Part shown: in pieces, positions 1 through 14,753 of the stretch
Numbering within the stretch: the first letter of the stretch is position 1
How the letters are laid out: each line of letters starts with the position of its first letter
Assembly (NCBI GenBank): GCA_034440615.1
Contig: JAOTOM010004114.1
Location: forward strand, 1-64,000
Length of the DNA stretch: 64,000 nucleotides
Source of the DNA: Ashinkailepas kermadecensis
Lineage: Eukaryota > Arthropoda > Thecostraca > Neolepadidae
Direction of reading: 5' to 3'
Notes under the pieces: model-generated
The model's database searches: none
What the model was told of the DNA's origin: nothing
What the model saw: only the letters and a program-made list of their open reading frames with translations
Program-made: the position numbers and the translations under genes

Positions 1-59
1 ACACAGTGAACATCTGATCATAACACAACAGACATCTCACGGTAACATTCAACGGAAAC

Positions 60-1150
60 ATAGTGGACATTCAACAGTAACACGACAGACATCTTACTAT
101 GATATCAGACGGCAGCACAGTGGTCATCCGACAGTAACACGACGGACATCTGACAGTAACACGACGGACATCTGACAGTAACACGACGGACATCTGACAG
201 TAACACGGCGGACATCTGACAGTAACACGATGGACATCTGACAGTAACACGACGGACATCTGACAGTAACACGACGGACATCTGACAGTAACACGACGGT
301 CATCTGACAGTAACACGACGGTCATCTGACAGTAACACGACCACGACGGACATCTGACAGTAACACGACGGACATCTGACAGTAACACGACGGTCATCTG
401 ACAGTAACACGACCACGACGGACATCTGACAGTAACACGACGGACATCTGACAGTAACACGACCACGACGGACATCTGACAGTAACACGACCACGACGGA
501 CATCTGACAGTAACACGACCACGACGGACATCTGACAGTAACACGACGGACATCTGACAGTAACACGACCACGACGGACATTTGACAGTAACACGACCAC
601 GACGGACATCTGACAGTAACACGACGGACATTTGACAGTAACACGACGGACATCTGACAGTAACACGACGGACATCTGACAGTAACACGACGGACATCTG
701 ACAGTAACACGACGGACATTTGACAGTAACACGACGGACATCTGACAGTAACACGACGGACATTTGACAGTAACACGACGGACATCTGACAGTAACACGA
801 CCACGACGGACATTTGACAGTAACACGACGGACATTTGACAGTAACACGACGGACATCTGACAGTAACACGACCACGACGGACATCTGACAGTAACACGA
901 CCACGACGGACATCTGACAGTAACACGACGGACATCTGACAGTAACACGACGGACATCTGACAGTAACACGACGGACATCTGACAGTAACACGACGGACA
1001 TCCGACAGTAACACGACGGACATCTGACAGTAACACGACGGACATCTGACAGTAACACGACGGACATCTGACAGTAACACGACGGTCATCTGACAGTAAC
1101 ACGACCACGACGGACATCTGACAGTAACACGACGGACATCTGATGGCAGC
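60..1150. repeat. 22-bp minisatellite array
   Basis: Tandem copies of a 22-bp unit containing CATCTGACAGTAACACGA fill almost the whole interval. Some units carry a 6-bp CCACGA insertion, giving 28-bp variants, and there are single-base variants (TTTGAC for TCTGAC, GGTCAT for GGACAT). The minus strand is free of stops in all three frames because the unit has none, so the long open frames here are repeat artefacts rather than a protein. Confidence 0.97.
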
Positions 1151-2119
1151 GCGGACATGTGACGACACGCCAGCAGCAGCACGTGCCGCCATCGGTCACG
1201 CTCCTAATGGCTACATATACCACTTCGGATAAACATTTGACAGTTCAAGCGCACAATGTCGGCTGGGATGGGTTTCATTTCGTCCAGCAGACCAAACACC
1301 TCGAAATCTAAATCATAGTTAACTAATGGACCCTGGTAGACTGACATAATGGTGTGGTCGCCGGCCGCCCAACAAGCAAAATCGTTCAGAACTGGACGTC
1401 CAAGCCGGCCTGTTTACCAGTGCGTTATTCATTAGGTTCTCACGAAGCGTGGACTTCGCTCGGTTCCAGCGCTCTTGCATGCTGATTCGAGCACGTGGTC
1501 CGGAGTGATGTGCTCTCCGAGACTTGGGCACGGTCAGCTCTGAATCCAACGGTAGCATCACTTGTGTTTACGTGTCTAAATTCCTGTCACATTCTTCTGG
1601 AAGACGTGTCGATGCGCGTTGAAATCTTCCCAAATACGTACACCATGCTTACTGCGCTGTCCTTAACCACTGCTCTCAAACGAATTTGCTGCCATGTTCA
1701 CTGACACGTTATTCGCCATCGTTGGCATGATTGATAGCTACGCCATGTATTTAGCTTATGGACTGGTACGAAGAGCCAATCCACGAGAAGAGCAGCGTAT
1801 TTCTGCCACGGTTGCTCTCGCGCTGGTCACCTACACTCGATCAAGTGACTGAGGTGCGGTTTGCTTGGCACACTCGCGAGATACGAACGGGACAACATAG
1901 CACTGGGCCTTATCTATCTGCTGGCTTCCCAGGATAGTGTTCGAAGGAAGCGAAGTATAGGCGACATGTCGTCATTGCACTTAGCAGTAGGGATCTAACC
2001 CCTCGCCCGTTTAGGGGAAGTTTATGCACTCTATCTTCCTTAGGCAGTTGTTTTTAACGGTAGGGGGGGGAGCTCACACCCCTAGGTGTCCGAGGCATTT
2101 TACTCTTTATAAATTCATG
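1151..2119. other. No recognisable gene
   Basis: Mixed-composition unique sequence after the array. Only short open frames of under 85 codons occur, none with a family I recognise. Confidence 0.5.
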
Positions 2120-2249
2120 TGATGAGAGAGGGAGAAGAGAGAGATAGAGATAGATATAGAGATATAGAGACAGAGATAGAGATAGGTACAGAGAAAGAGA
2201 TAGATACAGAGATAGAGATAGAGATAAGAGAGATAGAGAGAGAAATAGA
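2120..2249. repeat. Purine-rich GA/GATA simple repeat
   Basis: Imperfect GAGATA/GATAGA repetition with a nearly pure purine plus strand. Confidence 0.9.
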
Positions 2250-3344
2250 GACCAAATACTAGGAACGCCACTGGTTCCAACTGGACCTCAACATGAGGTG
2301 GTTGAAATTCGAGTAGCTTTTATGGGGGAAAAAATTATTTCCTTACGACAATCTGGTGTATGTCACTGCTTGAGAAAGCACCCCCGAACATGCTTACACT
2401 TCTCCATCTATGGAGGAACGTGCCACCCCTTTGGGAATATTTTAGCACGTGGCGGCACTGATCCCTGTGGGTGCCCCTACCAGAATTCCCCACACACCTT
2501 TTGGTTCGCGTCTACGTCGCTGCGATCTGGTCACGGCCGGTCGCTGAGTGTGGTGCTCAGCGGCGGCTGGCCGGCCAGGACTAGGCTGACGCGGGCTGGC
2601 CCGTACCCGACTCGGAGAAGTCCGGTCGTGAACACACCTCCAGTCTGCTGCGTGCGCCATTGGTCAGCCGCCGAGATATTGCGTAGTAGTGCTGTCGCGT
2701 GCCAGTTTATCGGGAGTGGTCGACATACCAGACAGAAGCGCTGCGCACAGCGGCGGATCCAGAAATTGTCATGGGAGCACTTGTCTGATAGGGTGCCATT
2801 TCCTCGGAGAGACAACACCGCGAAAGTACATGGCCTTCGATCAAAAATCCGTTGAGCGGGAGAGGAATGTATTGAGCCTTCTAGGATGAGCGCCCTTTCC
2901 CGGCCGGACGGGAGTCATCTTCCATGGGAGTAGGGCACATGCTCCCAGTGCCCCCTGCATCCGCTCCTGGCTGCGCAGCAAATGTGGCGGGCGGCGGTTG
3001 TGGTAGCAGCGGTCAAATCTGGAGCGCAGGACAACGCAGGCTAACACTGTACAATATCGTCGTGTGGTGTACGCGAAGCTATGGTGCCTCAAGCACACAC
3101 CAGCCCAAATTCGATGCTCCGCTGCTGTCGCTGCAGCACGTGACCAGGCTGGTGTGGGGCTAATGTCTATACAGTCGGTGGCGTTATCATTTGTAAGCGG
3201 TATCTCTCAGCCCCAGAGTGTTTCCGTGATATGCTTTCGATGATAACCTATCAGTTTCGGTGAGGACAAGAATGGGCTGCAAAACACCGAGGCTACATGC
3301 TCGTAGTCAGACAGGCATGGCTGCTTCTGAAGAATTGTTTTACT
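2250..3344. other. No recognisable gene; remnants of dispersed repeats
   Basis: A segment near 2749-2830 starts GGCGGATCCAG, a motif that also begins the MITE at 12495 and recurs near 27550 in reverse, so part of this stretch is probably old repeat. The open frames (up to 185 codons at 2298-2855) match nothing I know. Confidence 0.4.
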
Positions 3345-3530
3345 GGGGAGCGTGTGTATAGCTTTGTATGCTTCTGGGAGGGAATTTACCCCCCCCCCCC
3401 TACCATGGTGGCTTGCCCTCAAATAACTTTAGCTTTTAACATGGGACCCTATGTGGTATGCTCCCGATACATTTCGGCCCACGCAGGGCCTTTATGCACT
3501 GTGCCCTCCCAATAATTTTAAGAAGACTAC
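3345..3530 (+). repeat. Dispersed repeat family R1, copy 1
   Basis: Shares ordered blocks with 15130-15310 (reverse), 26985-27185 and 34830-35090 (reverse): a G- or C-homopolymer block, then TAACATGGGACCCTATGTGG or a variant, then a GGCCCAC/GTCCGCCCAT block, then TGTGCCCTCCCAATAATTTT. The block order is kept in all copies, so they are copies of one interspersed element of roughly 180 bp. I could not find clear ends or target duplications, so its class is open (MITE or SINE). Confidence 0.7.
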
Positions 3531-4906
3531 AACCTACAGCCTGCAAGCCTACAGGAAAAGTGGCGCCCATTGGCAAGTGCGGGACCACCATCCGATGCAG
3601 CCAGAATCCCTGGAGCAATGAGGAGGGGCCACTGACTGAGGGCCACGGACAAAACTGCGGGGGCACATCCCCAGCCAGTATGTTAGAGGAAGTCTTGCAG
3701 ACAGACCTGGTGAGGTGACAGACCCTGTTGGGAAGCGCTGCACGCAGTCAGCTGACGATGACGGATAGCATATCATTCGTGCGGATGAAATACACTTTAC
3801 CAGTTCAATGTACTACACGGACAAGGTTACGCATCCGTATATGTAATCAGGTGTTTCGCAGATCAATTTTTTTATCGCAAATTAATTTCGCAACTTAAAA
3901 TGTTGTCACCTACAGAAAATGGAAATCAGTCAGCTGCTTTGTGATGTGACCTCCTCTAATCATGGCTCTTGAGCAAGAGCAGGCTACTTTAAAATATCAG
4001 GGTGGACCAGAGGCGCAGAAAGGGGGGGGGGCGGATTAGCAACCAAAAATACACCAGATCGAACGATAAATTTTAAGATTTTTACCATGAAAAAAACATA
4101 GATTTTCGATGCGCTTCCTGCCCCGAGTGCGTTCTCTCTTCCATCACATTTTTATTCGGCCTCCCTGAAAAAAATTGGCTGCTCCCTGGGATGGATAAAA
4201 GGATTTTTCCAACTGTGGAATCTGGCAGAATGTGTGCTTCCCAACCCTTGCAAAACCGAAGGCACCGATACACCTAATGATTGTACAGAAGTGCATCGAT
4301 GAACTGGGATAAGACAAATGTTGGCGAGCTTTTGAGAAATAGCAGAATTTGTCATCGTTTCAACTGTAAACTTTGAGTTCATAGTTTCGGAGGCCGAGGT
4401 CGAAGTACTGGCCTAAGTTTTTTTTTCTCGCTTTGCCCAGAATGAGTCAGCTTAATTAAATCTTGGCCACTCTGTTTCAATTCAAGTTAACAAACTTGCA
4501 GTAAAGTTCGCGGTATGTTGGCGATAACAGTAGGATAACAGAATAGCATGCTATCATCGTTGGATATAAGGTAATTATGCCACGAGACTTTAAACAATTA
4601 ATAAACAAATACCAATCTGAAAATTGCATTGTTACAAGCATGGGCTTCGTCAAGGTGGAAGACGGTGGGACGCGTCCCCTGAATTTCGTGAACATAAACG
4701 TCATGCATATGGCGTTGCACGAAAAATGGACCGAAAAAACCATGTCTTCATCCGATTGAAAATCTGTGCAGACGCACACGGCTGCAAAATATAAAAATGC
4801 CGCATGTGTTGGATTGCTAACTGAATGTCCAACTCCTAATAGCTCAATACACCAATATGATGTGTCCAGACGCCGCCGCACATGGTGCACCAATCAACAT
4901 CGCGGC
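3531..4906. other. No recognisable gene
   Basis: Low-complexity and AT-rich stretches. The minus open frame at 4477-4893 (138 codons) has no motif I recognise. Confidence 0.4.
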
Positions 4907-5052
4907 GAGTGTAGCCCGACACTGACTCGTTCGTTGAGTGTAGCCCGACACTGACTCGTCCGCCGAGTGTAGCCCGACACTGACTCGTCCGTCGAGTGTA
5001 GCCCGACACTGACTCGTCCGCCGAGTGTAGCCCGACACTGACTCGTCCGCCG
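4907..5052. repeat. 29-bp minisatellite, five copies
   Basis: The core GTGTAGCCCGACACTGACTC recurs at 4909, 4938, 4967, 4996 and 5025, an exact 29-bp period with one or two substitutions per unit, pointing to recent expansion. Confidence 0.97.
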
Positions 5053-5601
5053 CCGCAGAGGAAGTTTACGGCAGACGCTCGGCGCTGGGTCTCTGGACTC
5101 CGTAAGTTATATCCTGCACTGCCGACCGCATTGCTATATCTGGTATTGCTGCGCGGTACGCACTGGACTGTACTTCGGAATCCAAATTCTTACTTTTCCA
5201 ATTTTCTTGTTAAAATTCCGACGAGAAATATGTAGGGCACACTGTTAATTTCTTGAACAAAATTTGGACAGTCATAACAAACTTTACAAACTGTGCGCTT
5301 CGCGCGCCGAAACAAGCCTATGCCCTTTTGACATTTTTTTAGGTCGACCCTATCCCTTAACGAAATCCTGGCTGCGTTATTGATCAGATGCATGTCACCT
5401 GGTTGCTGCATTCAAGTTACATCATGCACTGCATAAGGACAAAGGAAGGGAATGCAGACTCATTACTCATGTGTGTTTACGTTTTCATGATGTGAAGTCC
5501 AAAGTCATTTAAGTCATTTAGGTGACACGTTATTAGTCATGAAAAACGTATCATTAGTGAAACGATGCAAATAGATAAGTGATATCTTAAAAGAAAGTTA
5601 C
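5053..5601. other. No recognisable gene
   Basis: Ordinary-looking sequence between two repeat arrays, with only short open frames. Confidence 0.5.
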
Positions 5602-5639
5602 ATATACATATATATATATATATATGTACATATATACAT

Positions 5640-5722
<83 letters not shown>
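5602..5722. repeat. (TA)n/(CA)n compound microsatellite
   Basis: TA repeats, an internal CA run near 5640-5660, then a long TA run. Open frames rich in Tyr-Ile or His-Thr arise only from this. Confidence 0.98.
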
Positions 5723-8067
5723 GGTTTTGTAAAGAGGATCGATGGGCAATTAGAGGCCAACCATTCATGGGGCACGCTAACACAAGAGGTGCTTCACCAA
5801 CATCAAAGGTATCCAATCACAATTACCAACACCGATATTTCCTAATTGAGCACTGAAGAAGCGTATTGATAGGCACTAGAGGTGGCAAATGCAAGGACTG
5901 GAAGCCCGATCAGAAAACCCGGTGAGAACCTGCGGGCTTTTGGCTGGTCTTTGGGATGTATACCGGGTACATGCCGGTTTTTGTATTCGATTTGGGATGC
6001 ATACAGTCTTTCAACCGAATCTGTCAGTTCACTACAACAACATGAACAATATACAATATAAGCTTTATAAAAACATAACATGGATAATCACCATGCAGCT
6101 CACGAGTCCCATTTCAAGATTCTAGCCAGCAATTGTGTCATATGCATTGAAGAATTTGATGATCAATCCTTAAATATTTCCGAGATTTCTGTCGTGATAA
6201 TTGCTGAAGACGTTGCCCACCACTCTGCCGGGGGTGCTCACTTTTACAGACGTGGCCCACTCTTCTTCCGGGCGGTGCTCACTTCTACAGACGTGACCCA
6301 CTACTCTGTCCGTCATGAATAGAACATCAACAGCAAAATTCCGGTTTCCAACTGTAAAACTAGTGTTGCTAAAGATGCTGCGTATTTGGCTAAGTGATCC
6401 AAATTTTGTGAAGCTATATGCTCCAGGAGCTAAAGCTGGTGTTGCAGCAGTCATACCTGCGGTAGATGCATTATCCCCGCATGCGCCAGCCAATAGTCAC
6501 GTCTATAAACGTGATCCATGACTCTGTCATTCAGTTCTCACGGAACTGACGGACCCACCATTCGGCCCGTCGGCACGCACTTCCACAGAAGTGGCTCGCC
6601 ACTTTTCCGGACAGTACTTACCACCCGTCTGCGCACACGACCGACAATCCTGCCACGCGCCGGCTTCGACTCCCGATTTCTGGTGCCGTTCATGTTGTTC
6701 GGGTGTCTTCCTGGTCGACTCCCAGTCAGAGTCGGTTCCTGCTAGGCGGTGGGATCCAGCCCTGACGATCCCACTGTGGTCGACACGCGCAACAGCCCAC
6801 ACACATACACACACGAGCGCGCGCGCACACACACACACCGGCCGGCGAGTTGCACGTGGTCGTGTCCGAGATACGGCGCACGTCAAGAGGTCGCTCTGCG
6901 CTGACTGTGGCCGTCGGTGTCGCTGCCGACAGGACGGCTCGGCGGCGGCCGGCGCGGGCGGGGTGGACCAAGACGTGAGTCCACAGCGGTGCTGGTCAGC
7001 AGCTCGTGTGCAGCGTGTCCGTGAGGCTGCGTCCGCCGACCCCGTCACCATTACACTGACACTTCGGGAAACCGCTCGGCCGTCTGGCGTCCCAGCCACA
7101 TTGATCGCCGACATGTGTTTATATATACATTTACGAAACGCGCCGACAGACGTGCAAGTGAAGTCTCCGCACTGGTTGGGTATTTACAGTAGGCGTGCTG
7201 CGACCGGGCGCACGAGACAGTCATGTCACCGGTCAGGCCGACAGTGCGCCGCATTGGTCCTCACGCGGCGCCGTTCTGAAAATTCTGCACTCCGTCGGGA
7301 TATGGTTGATCGTAATGATCGGCTGATTGATTCGATTTCTGGCCACCTTCCGACAGTGAATTCATCCGAACGCCCCTGCAGAACATTGGTGGAACATCCG
7401 AATTTCAGCGAGGCCTCAGGATACATCTCGTAATCTGGAATTCCTACAACCTAGTAATCCTCTTCTAGTAAGCGCAATTTCCGTCATGCTTTTGAATAAT
7501 TAATTTGAGGCAGAGCGCAGTGCCCCATTCGATTTACCATCCGTCCTATGAATATCATTGAAATTGGGTCCGTTTTAACACCAGGGAGTCTGGCAACTGC
7601 AGTAATCCAGGTTGGCTATCCAGTGCATGGCTGCGGGAATCTCGTTGAAGATGGGGTGTGCTGCTGTGGGGCAAACCCTTTTGCTAACTTAGATAAAAAT
7701 ATGTTGTTTTTTGCATTAAGGGATAATTTTATCGCACGGTTTGCAAGTCTGCCTGCGGTTTTTTTCTCGCAATTCACATAGTTCTGGACAAAGACGCACG
7801 CATGATCTTTTGTCCAGTGGCGCATCCGGTCGCATTTTTTTCGGACTAAGGACGTCTTCAGGAATATATGTGTTCTCTCCCCCTCTTTCTCCTTGCAGAT
7901 GTGCCCTAGTCTGCAGTTCATCCCCTGGAATAATGATATGCTGCAATACGGGGCCCTACATAGTAAAAGAAACTGAAAAATAATCGCATCAGTTATAACA
8001 GTGCCATATAAATTGTGCTATCGGATTCCAAACTTAATCCAGCCGCACTTCTATGCGATTGGCCGAT
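5723..8067. other. No recognisable gene; local duplications and a CA run
   Basis: A degenerate segment of about 60 bp built around a CTCAC-TTC/TTT-ACAGACGTG-CCCAC motif recurs at 6215-6310 and more weakly at 6500-6610. A CA/CG run lies at 6793-6838. An open frame of 280 codons (6591-7433, plus) runs straight through that dinucleotide run and has no recognised domain, so I do not call it a gene. Confidence 0.4.
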
Positions 8068-8205
8068 TATATTTCGATCAGAATCAGATCAGAATTAGAT
8101 CGGGCTTCTGATCCTAATTCGATCGGGGATCCCATCAGAATTGGATCGGGATTCTGATTGGAATCCGACCAGATTATCATCCGAATCAATTCGAATTCTC
8201 ATCGG
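8068..8205. repeat. Degenerate GATCRGAATT-type short repeat
   Basis: Many variants of GATCAGAAT and GATCGGG follow one another with irregular 12-25 bp spacing, as in an eroded minisatellite. Confidence 0.7.
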
Positions 8206-8404
8206 ACAACACCAGTGACGCCGTAATTTGGTGCTGGAATCGCTCCATGTTTTGAAGTAGGCAACGACGCCGCCTTCTTTGAACATACGTCGAAAACAAA
8301 AACTTCTTTGTAACTCCGTAGAACAAGGGTGATCCCTGAATTCTACTTCACATCGTAAAATGGTCTAAAGGAACAAACAAATTTTTGTCAGCATTTTCGA
8401 ACCT

Positions 8405-8615
8405 AACAAACTTAACCTAGCCTAGCCAAGCCTAACCCCTTTGTTTGCTTTACGGAGGTCAAATGTGTGTAAAGCTTGTCTTGTGAATACCTTGAACCAC
8501 AAAAATATCCTTTTCAGTTGAAGAGGTATTCAATAACCCAACCTAACCCAACCTAAACTAACCTAAGGTAACACAACCTAACCTAACCAAGCCCTTTTCG
8601 TGTTAAGCCTAGCCT
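8405..8615. repeat. Interstitial telomere-like CCTAA repeat
   Basis: Imperfect runs of CCTAA/AACCT, including ACCTAACCTAACC near 8573-8587 and CCTAGCCTAGCCAAGCCTAA near 8415. TTAGG is the usual telomere repeat of arthropods. The copies are degenerate and surrounded by other sequence, so this is an internal relic or a chance-expanded simple repeat, not a chromosome end. Confidence 0.65.
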
Positions 8616-9230
8616 AATATCTATTCTTAAGAATATAAATTTTTTTTACCAAGAATTGGACTTGAGGCTTCTTCGATATATTTATCCTAATTAATGCTGA
8701 TCATCATGCCAGGTCTTCTCCATCAATCTTGCTCCTGAACCCACGTGGCCTGGGAACAAAAAGCCGGCATAAACTCGGATACTTGATTGTAAGGCTGGGA
8801 GTCGGAGTACCTGCATGCTCGCAAGGGCAGTTGCTATCGTGTGCCACTTCAGATCACATTTGTCAATACTGTCAACACTGAATTCGGTATTATTGTGCTT
8901 TAAGGTATTCATCAGATAATTATAAAATTTGTGCGTACATTTTACCTCCATGAAGCAAACAACTGGGTTCGGTTTGGTTTGGTTAGTATATGTAAGATTT
9001 TTGAACTTAGAAATACGATTTTTAGAATACGTCGAAGAAAGGTCAGTTTTTCGATAACAGGTTGGCTTAGGTCAATTTTTTAAAGTCGAAAGTTAAAAAA
9101 CATCCCCATTAAGAAATGTCTTGCATGGGAGCTTAGGCGAGGTCATGTAGTCCTGTATGCAGTATGTATGTAGTAGTTATGTATGTAGTCTCACTTGCTT
9201 ATGTTGCAGGCCAAACAAATTAAACCTCAA
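8616..9230. other. No recognisable gene
   Basis: AT-rich sequence with short TATGTAGT-type repeats near 9155-9190. No coding or RNA signal seen. Confidence 0.5.
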
Positions 9231-9419
9231 CCTGGGGACGCGGTAGATCAGTCGGTAGGGAGTCGGACGCTTGGTTGTAAGATCGTGAGTTCGAATCCCA
9301 CAACCGGCGGGATTACTGAGCCCACCTGCGACCAACCGTCGTGGGAGGTTGGCAACGCTATGTGACCCAGCAGTAGGATGTGTCGTAAAAACCCAAGTAC
9401 CTACCTACACCTGCCTACC
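9231..9419 (+). mobile_element. tRNA-derived SINE, copy 1
   Basis: The head has an A-box-like TAGATCAGTCGGTAGG and a B-box GTGAGTTCGAATCCCAC. A tRNA-unrelated body follows (GGATTACTGAGCCCACC, then GGTTGGCAACG and TGACCCAG), then GTCGTAAAAACCCAAG and a TACC-rich tail. The same order of blocks occurs in reverse at 53374-53560, which shows a family. An 8-bp direct repeat AACCTCAA flanks the copy (9223-9230 and 9420-9427). The head is too diverged and lacks a proper acceptor stem, so it is not a tRNA gene. Confidence 0.85.
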
Positions 9420-12494
<3,075 letters not shown>

Positions 12495-12806
12495 CACTGG
12501 CGGATCCAGGGAGGGGCCATTCCGGCCATGCCCCCCCCGAAGCGCTTAAAAGGGGGGGGGGGGGGCATAGTGTCTTTTGGTCCCCCAGAAACCAACAGAA
12601 GTCAACTGAATTAAAATGCAGTAACCTTTGCCGATGTTAAAAAATAGCGTCTGGATGAAAGAATCTCCAATTTTAAAGGATATTTCATTAAAAATAATTG
12701 TTTGGAAGCCAGTATGGTAGCATAGTAGATTCTGACACACATCGAGGGTTCCATGCTGCTCAAGTTCTGCTTACAGCAAGAGTTGACAAAATCGGATCCG
12801 CCAGTG
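12495..12806. mobile_element. MITE-like element with 13-bp terminal inverted repeats
   Basis: CACTGGCGGATCC at 12495-12507 is matched exactly by GGATCCGCCAGTG at 12794-12806. The 312-bp interior has no transposase. No clear target duplication is visible next to the ends, so superfamily is unassigned. GGCGGATCCAG also occurs at 2750 and, in reverse, near 27560. Confidence 0.7.
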
Positions 12807-12904
12807 TGTACACGTGCACGAACGTTGACGTGGTGTAAGACGTTGAACGTGAACGTGAACGTTTTGGTAAACAAGAACAAAAATCCGGTAACATAGAAAC
12901 GGTG

Positions 12905-13105
12905 GAGGTAGGCTGGGGCCCCTACACAGGAAATTATGTTGTCAATTATTATTATTATTATTATTTTTTTTTTTTTTATTGGGCCCCTTTGCCAAATAGT
13001 GGTCGAAATCCGGTGCTTTGAACCAAAAATAGTGGGAGAATGGGCACCCTCCAAATCCGTTCGACCCCTCCCCTGATGCAATTCCTAGGTACGCCACTGG
13101 GGAGG
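12905..13105 (-). repeat. Dispersed repeat family R2, copy 1
   Basis: Read in reverse it begins CAGTGGCGTACCTA and continues through GGATTTCGACCACTATTT, CAAAGGGG and a late CCGTTTCT block. The same blocks in the same order form 36222-36410 on the plus strand. An ATT run and a T run near 12945-12976 separate two of the blocks here. Confidence 0.75.
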
Positions 13106-13182
13106 GGGAGGGGAGGGTGCTGACGCCGAAGATCGATCGCTTGACGAGCGAGTTCATCCGCCCGCTCGTTGCTTGGTATCTG

Positions 13183-13488
13183 TGTAGTAACTCGTGCTCT
13201 GACAACACAAGCGTGCTCCGCGCTGCCCGGCAACTGGCCGCTTGCCAGTATCGCCCGTGACCTCGCTCAGATCATTGCGCGTGCGTACTGGCCGCTGCTG
13301 CCGAACCGCACTCGGACACGTCGTCCGTTACTGTGTATAACGTGTCATGCAAACTGTACTCTCTCTCTCTCGCATTCTCGCACTCTGGTTCTCGCTATCG
13401 CCGCCCGATATACGTACCGACAAGTTACGGATCTTTGGAGCTCGCCAACGGACACGTCACAAGAAACGTAGCCACTCAAGCCGCTACA
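13183..13488 (+). mobile_element. Ty3/gypsy-type LTR, plus orientation
   Basis: The 306-bp segment starts TGTAGTAACTCGTGCTCTG and ends CCGCTACA, giving the TG...CA ends of an LTR. It is followed at once by TTTGGTGACCCCGACGTGA, which has the form of a tRNA primer-binding site. The first part is matched in reverse orientation at 14655-14753, showing a second LTR start facing the other way. Confidence 0.75.
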
Positions 13489-13507
13489 TTTGGTGACCCC
13501 GACGTGA
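13489..13507 (+). other. Primer-binding site of the plus-oriented LTR
   Basis: TTTGGTGACCCCGACGTGA follows directly after the LTR's terminal CA. TGG plus a tRNA 3'-end complement is the expected start of minus-strand priming in LTR elements. Which tRNA it pairs with was not checked. Beyond it the sequence switches to reverse transcriptase in the opposite orientation instead of running into gag. Confidence 0.6.
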
Positions 13508-14590
13508 TGTTCGTCTTGTGTACGTCGCTCGGCTCCACTGGAATGTGTGTGTATGCGCGGACAAGGTCCAGCTTCGAAAATACCTGGCATCCATGGAGGT
13601 TGGCCGCGAAGTCTTGCAGGTAGGGCAGTAGGTAGCGGTCCGGCACAGTCATCTTGTTCAGGGCGCGGTAGTCGCCACATGGACGCCACTCGCCTGGTGT
13701 AGACTTTTCCACCAGGTGGAGCGGTGCCGCCCAATTGCTCTGGAAGGGTCGGACGGTGCCTTGTTTAAGCAGGTGCTCAAACTCTTGCCGGGCGATCCGC
13801 AGTCGGTCGGGAGCAAGACGTCGAGGCCGGGCGAAGCACGGGGGCCCGCGGGTCTGTATGTGATGCGTCACGTTGTGAGGCACGGCGGTGCCTTCGAGCG
13901 GACGCCGCGTGGCCGGGAAACTCCTCCCACAACTCGGCGAAGGCTCCAGTGGTCAGAGCCAGGCTGCGCAGGCTGGCTGCGTCCGCGGCGGGTGGGGCGG
14001 TACCGGTCGCACACACCTGACCGGTGGGCGACAGCCCACGTCAACCGCTAGCCGGTAGTGGCCGAGGAAGTCTGCCCCCAAGATGGGAGAGATGACTTCT
14101 GCCACGAGGAACCGCCACGGGTAGTGGCGACCTGACAGCACCACGGTGTGGTCGGCGTACCCCAGCGTCGTGATACCGCTGCCGTTAGCGGCTGTCAGGC
14201 GTGGAGCAGCTGCCGTATCCACCTTGCAGCCCGCCGGCAGTTGGGCTGGGTGCAGCACGCTGACCTGTGCCCCTGTGCCGACCAGGAGAGTGAGGTCTGC
14301 GTCGGCGATGTGCCGGAGTGGCGCCAATCGTGCCGAGCCTGTGGGCGGCGCCTGCTCCCTCAGGCCGTCCCGTTTTCCGTCGGCCAGGCGCAGGGTGCTT
14401 CGCATCGACGAGCATCCGCGCCGAATCGCCGATGATAGTAGCATAGCTGATGCCGCTGCGCCTGCTGTTGTCGTGGCCGTGATCGTGAACGACGGTTCCG
14501 CTGGCGAGACCAGGAGCGACAGTCATCCGTCCTTGCTCCCGGTCGGTCGCTGAGAGCTGTCCCCAGGCTACCGACGGCGGCCGTCAGCAC
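13508..14590 (-). pseudogene. Ty3/gypsy Gag knuckle - protease - reverse transcriptase remnant
   Basis: Read leftwards, the fragment has three recognisable parts. First is a Gag-end zinc-knuckle-like CYYHRRFGADARRCEAPC (about 14470-14370). Second is an aspartic protease with LLVGTGAQVSVLHP and, later, ILGADFLGHYRLAVDVG. Third is the start of reverse transcriptase with HHIQTRGPP, EWRPCGDYRALNKMTVPDRY and FSKLDLVRAY. The order Gag-protease-RT is that of Ty3/gypsy elements. The protease active-site Asp is replaced by Gly (GTGA for DTGA), a stop lies between protease and RT, and the linker segment FAELWEEFPG is in another frame. The RT ends abruptly after DVHKTNIT, where it runs into the inverted PBS and LTR. 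It is a dead, rearranged copy. Confidence 0.88.
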
Positions 14591-14654
14591 AGTGTCACCA
14601 TGCCTTGGAGAGCAGTCAGCGCGCTGGCGTCTGATGACATCGCCGTGGCCGGAG

Positions 14655-14753
14655 CAGGCGGAACAAGCGGTCAGTTACCGGGCGTCTCTGCGCAGGCGCA
14701 TAACAATGTTCGGCGCGTGACACGCTTGTGCTGTCAGAGCACGAGTTACTACA
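14655..14753 (-). mobile_element. Partial LTR, minus orientation
   Basis: Read in reverse from 14753 it starts TGTAGTAACTCGTGCTCTG and matches the first 30 or so bases of the LTR at 13183 with one change, then aligns again at the GCCCGG-AACTG-CCGCTTG block before diverging. It has the same orientation as the Gag-protease-RT remnant, so it looks like that copy's own 5' LTR, with most of gag deleted. Confidence 0.7.

Noticed and set aside
60..1150. CRISPR-like array of regularly spaced repeats
   Set aside because: There are no unique spacers, units abut directly, and the genome is eukaryotic.
71..1192. Cys-rich repeated frames (SCYCQMSVVLLS...) suggesting a secreted repeat protein
   Set aside because: The 22/28-bp unit is open in several phases and the array has no flanking coding signal.
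6591..7433. 280-codon plus-strand frame
   Set aside because: It runs through a CA/CG dinucleotide repeat and has no recognised domain or splice context.
9231..9310. tRNA gene (plus strand)
   Set aside because: A and B boxes are present but the acceptor stem is missing. The same head-plus-body structure recurs at 53.4-53.6 kb, so it is a SINE.
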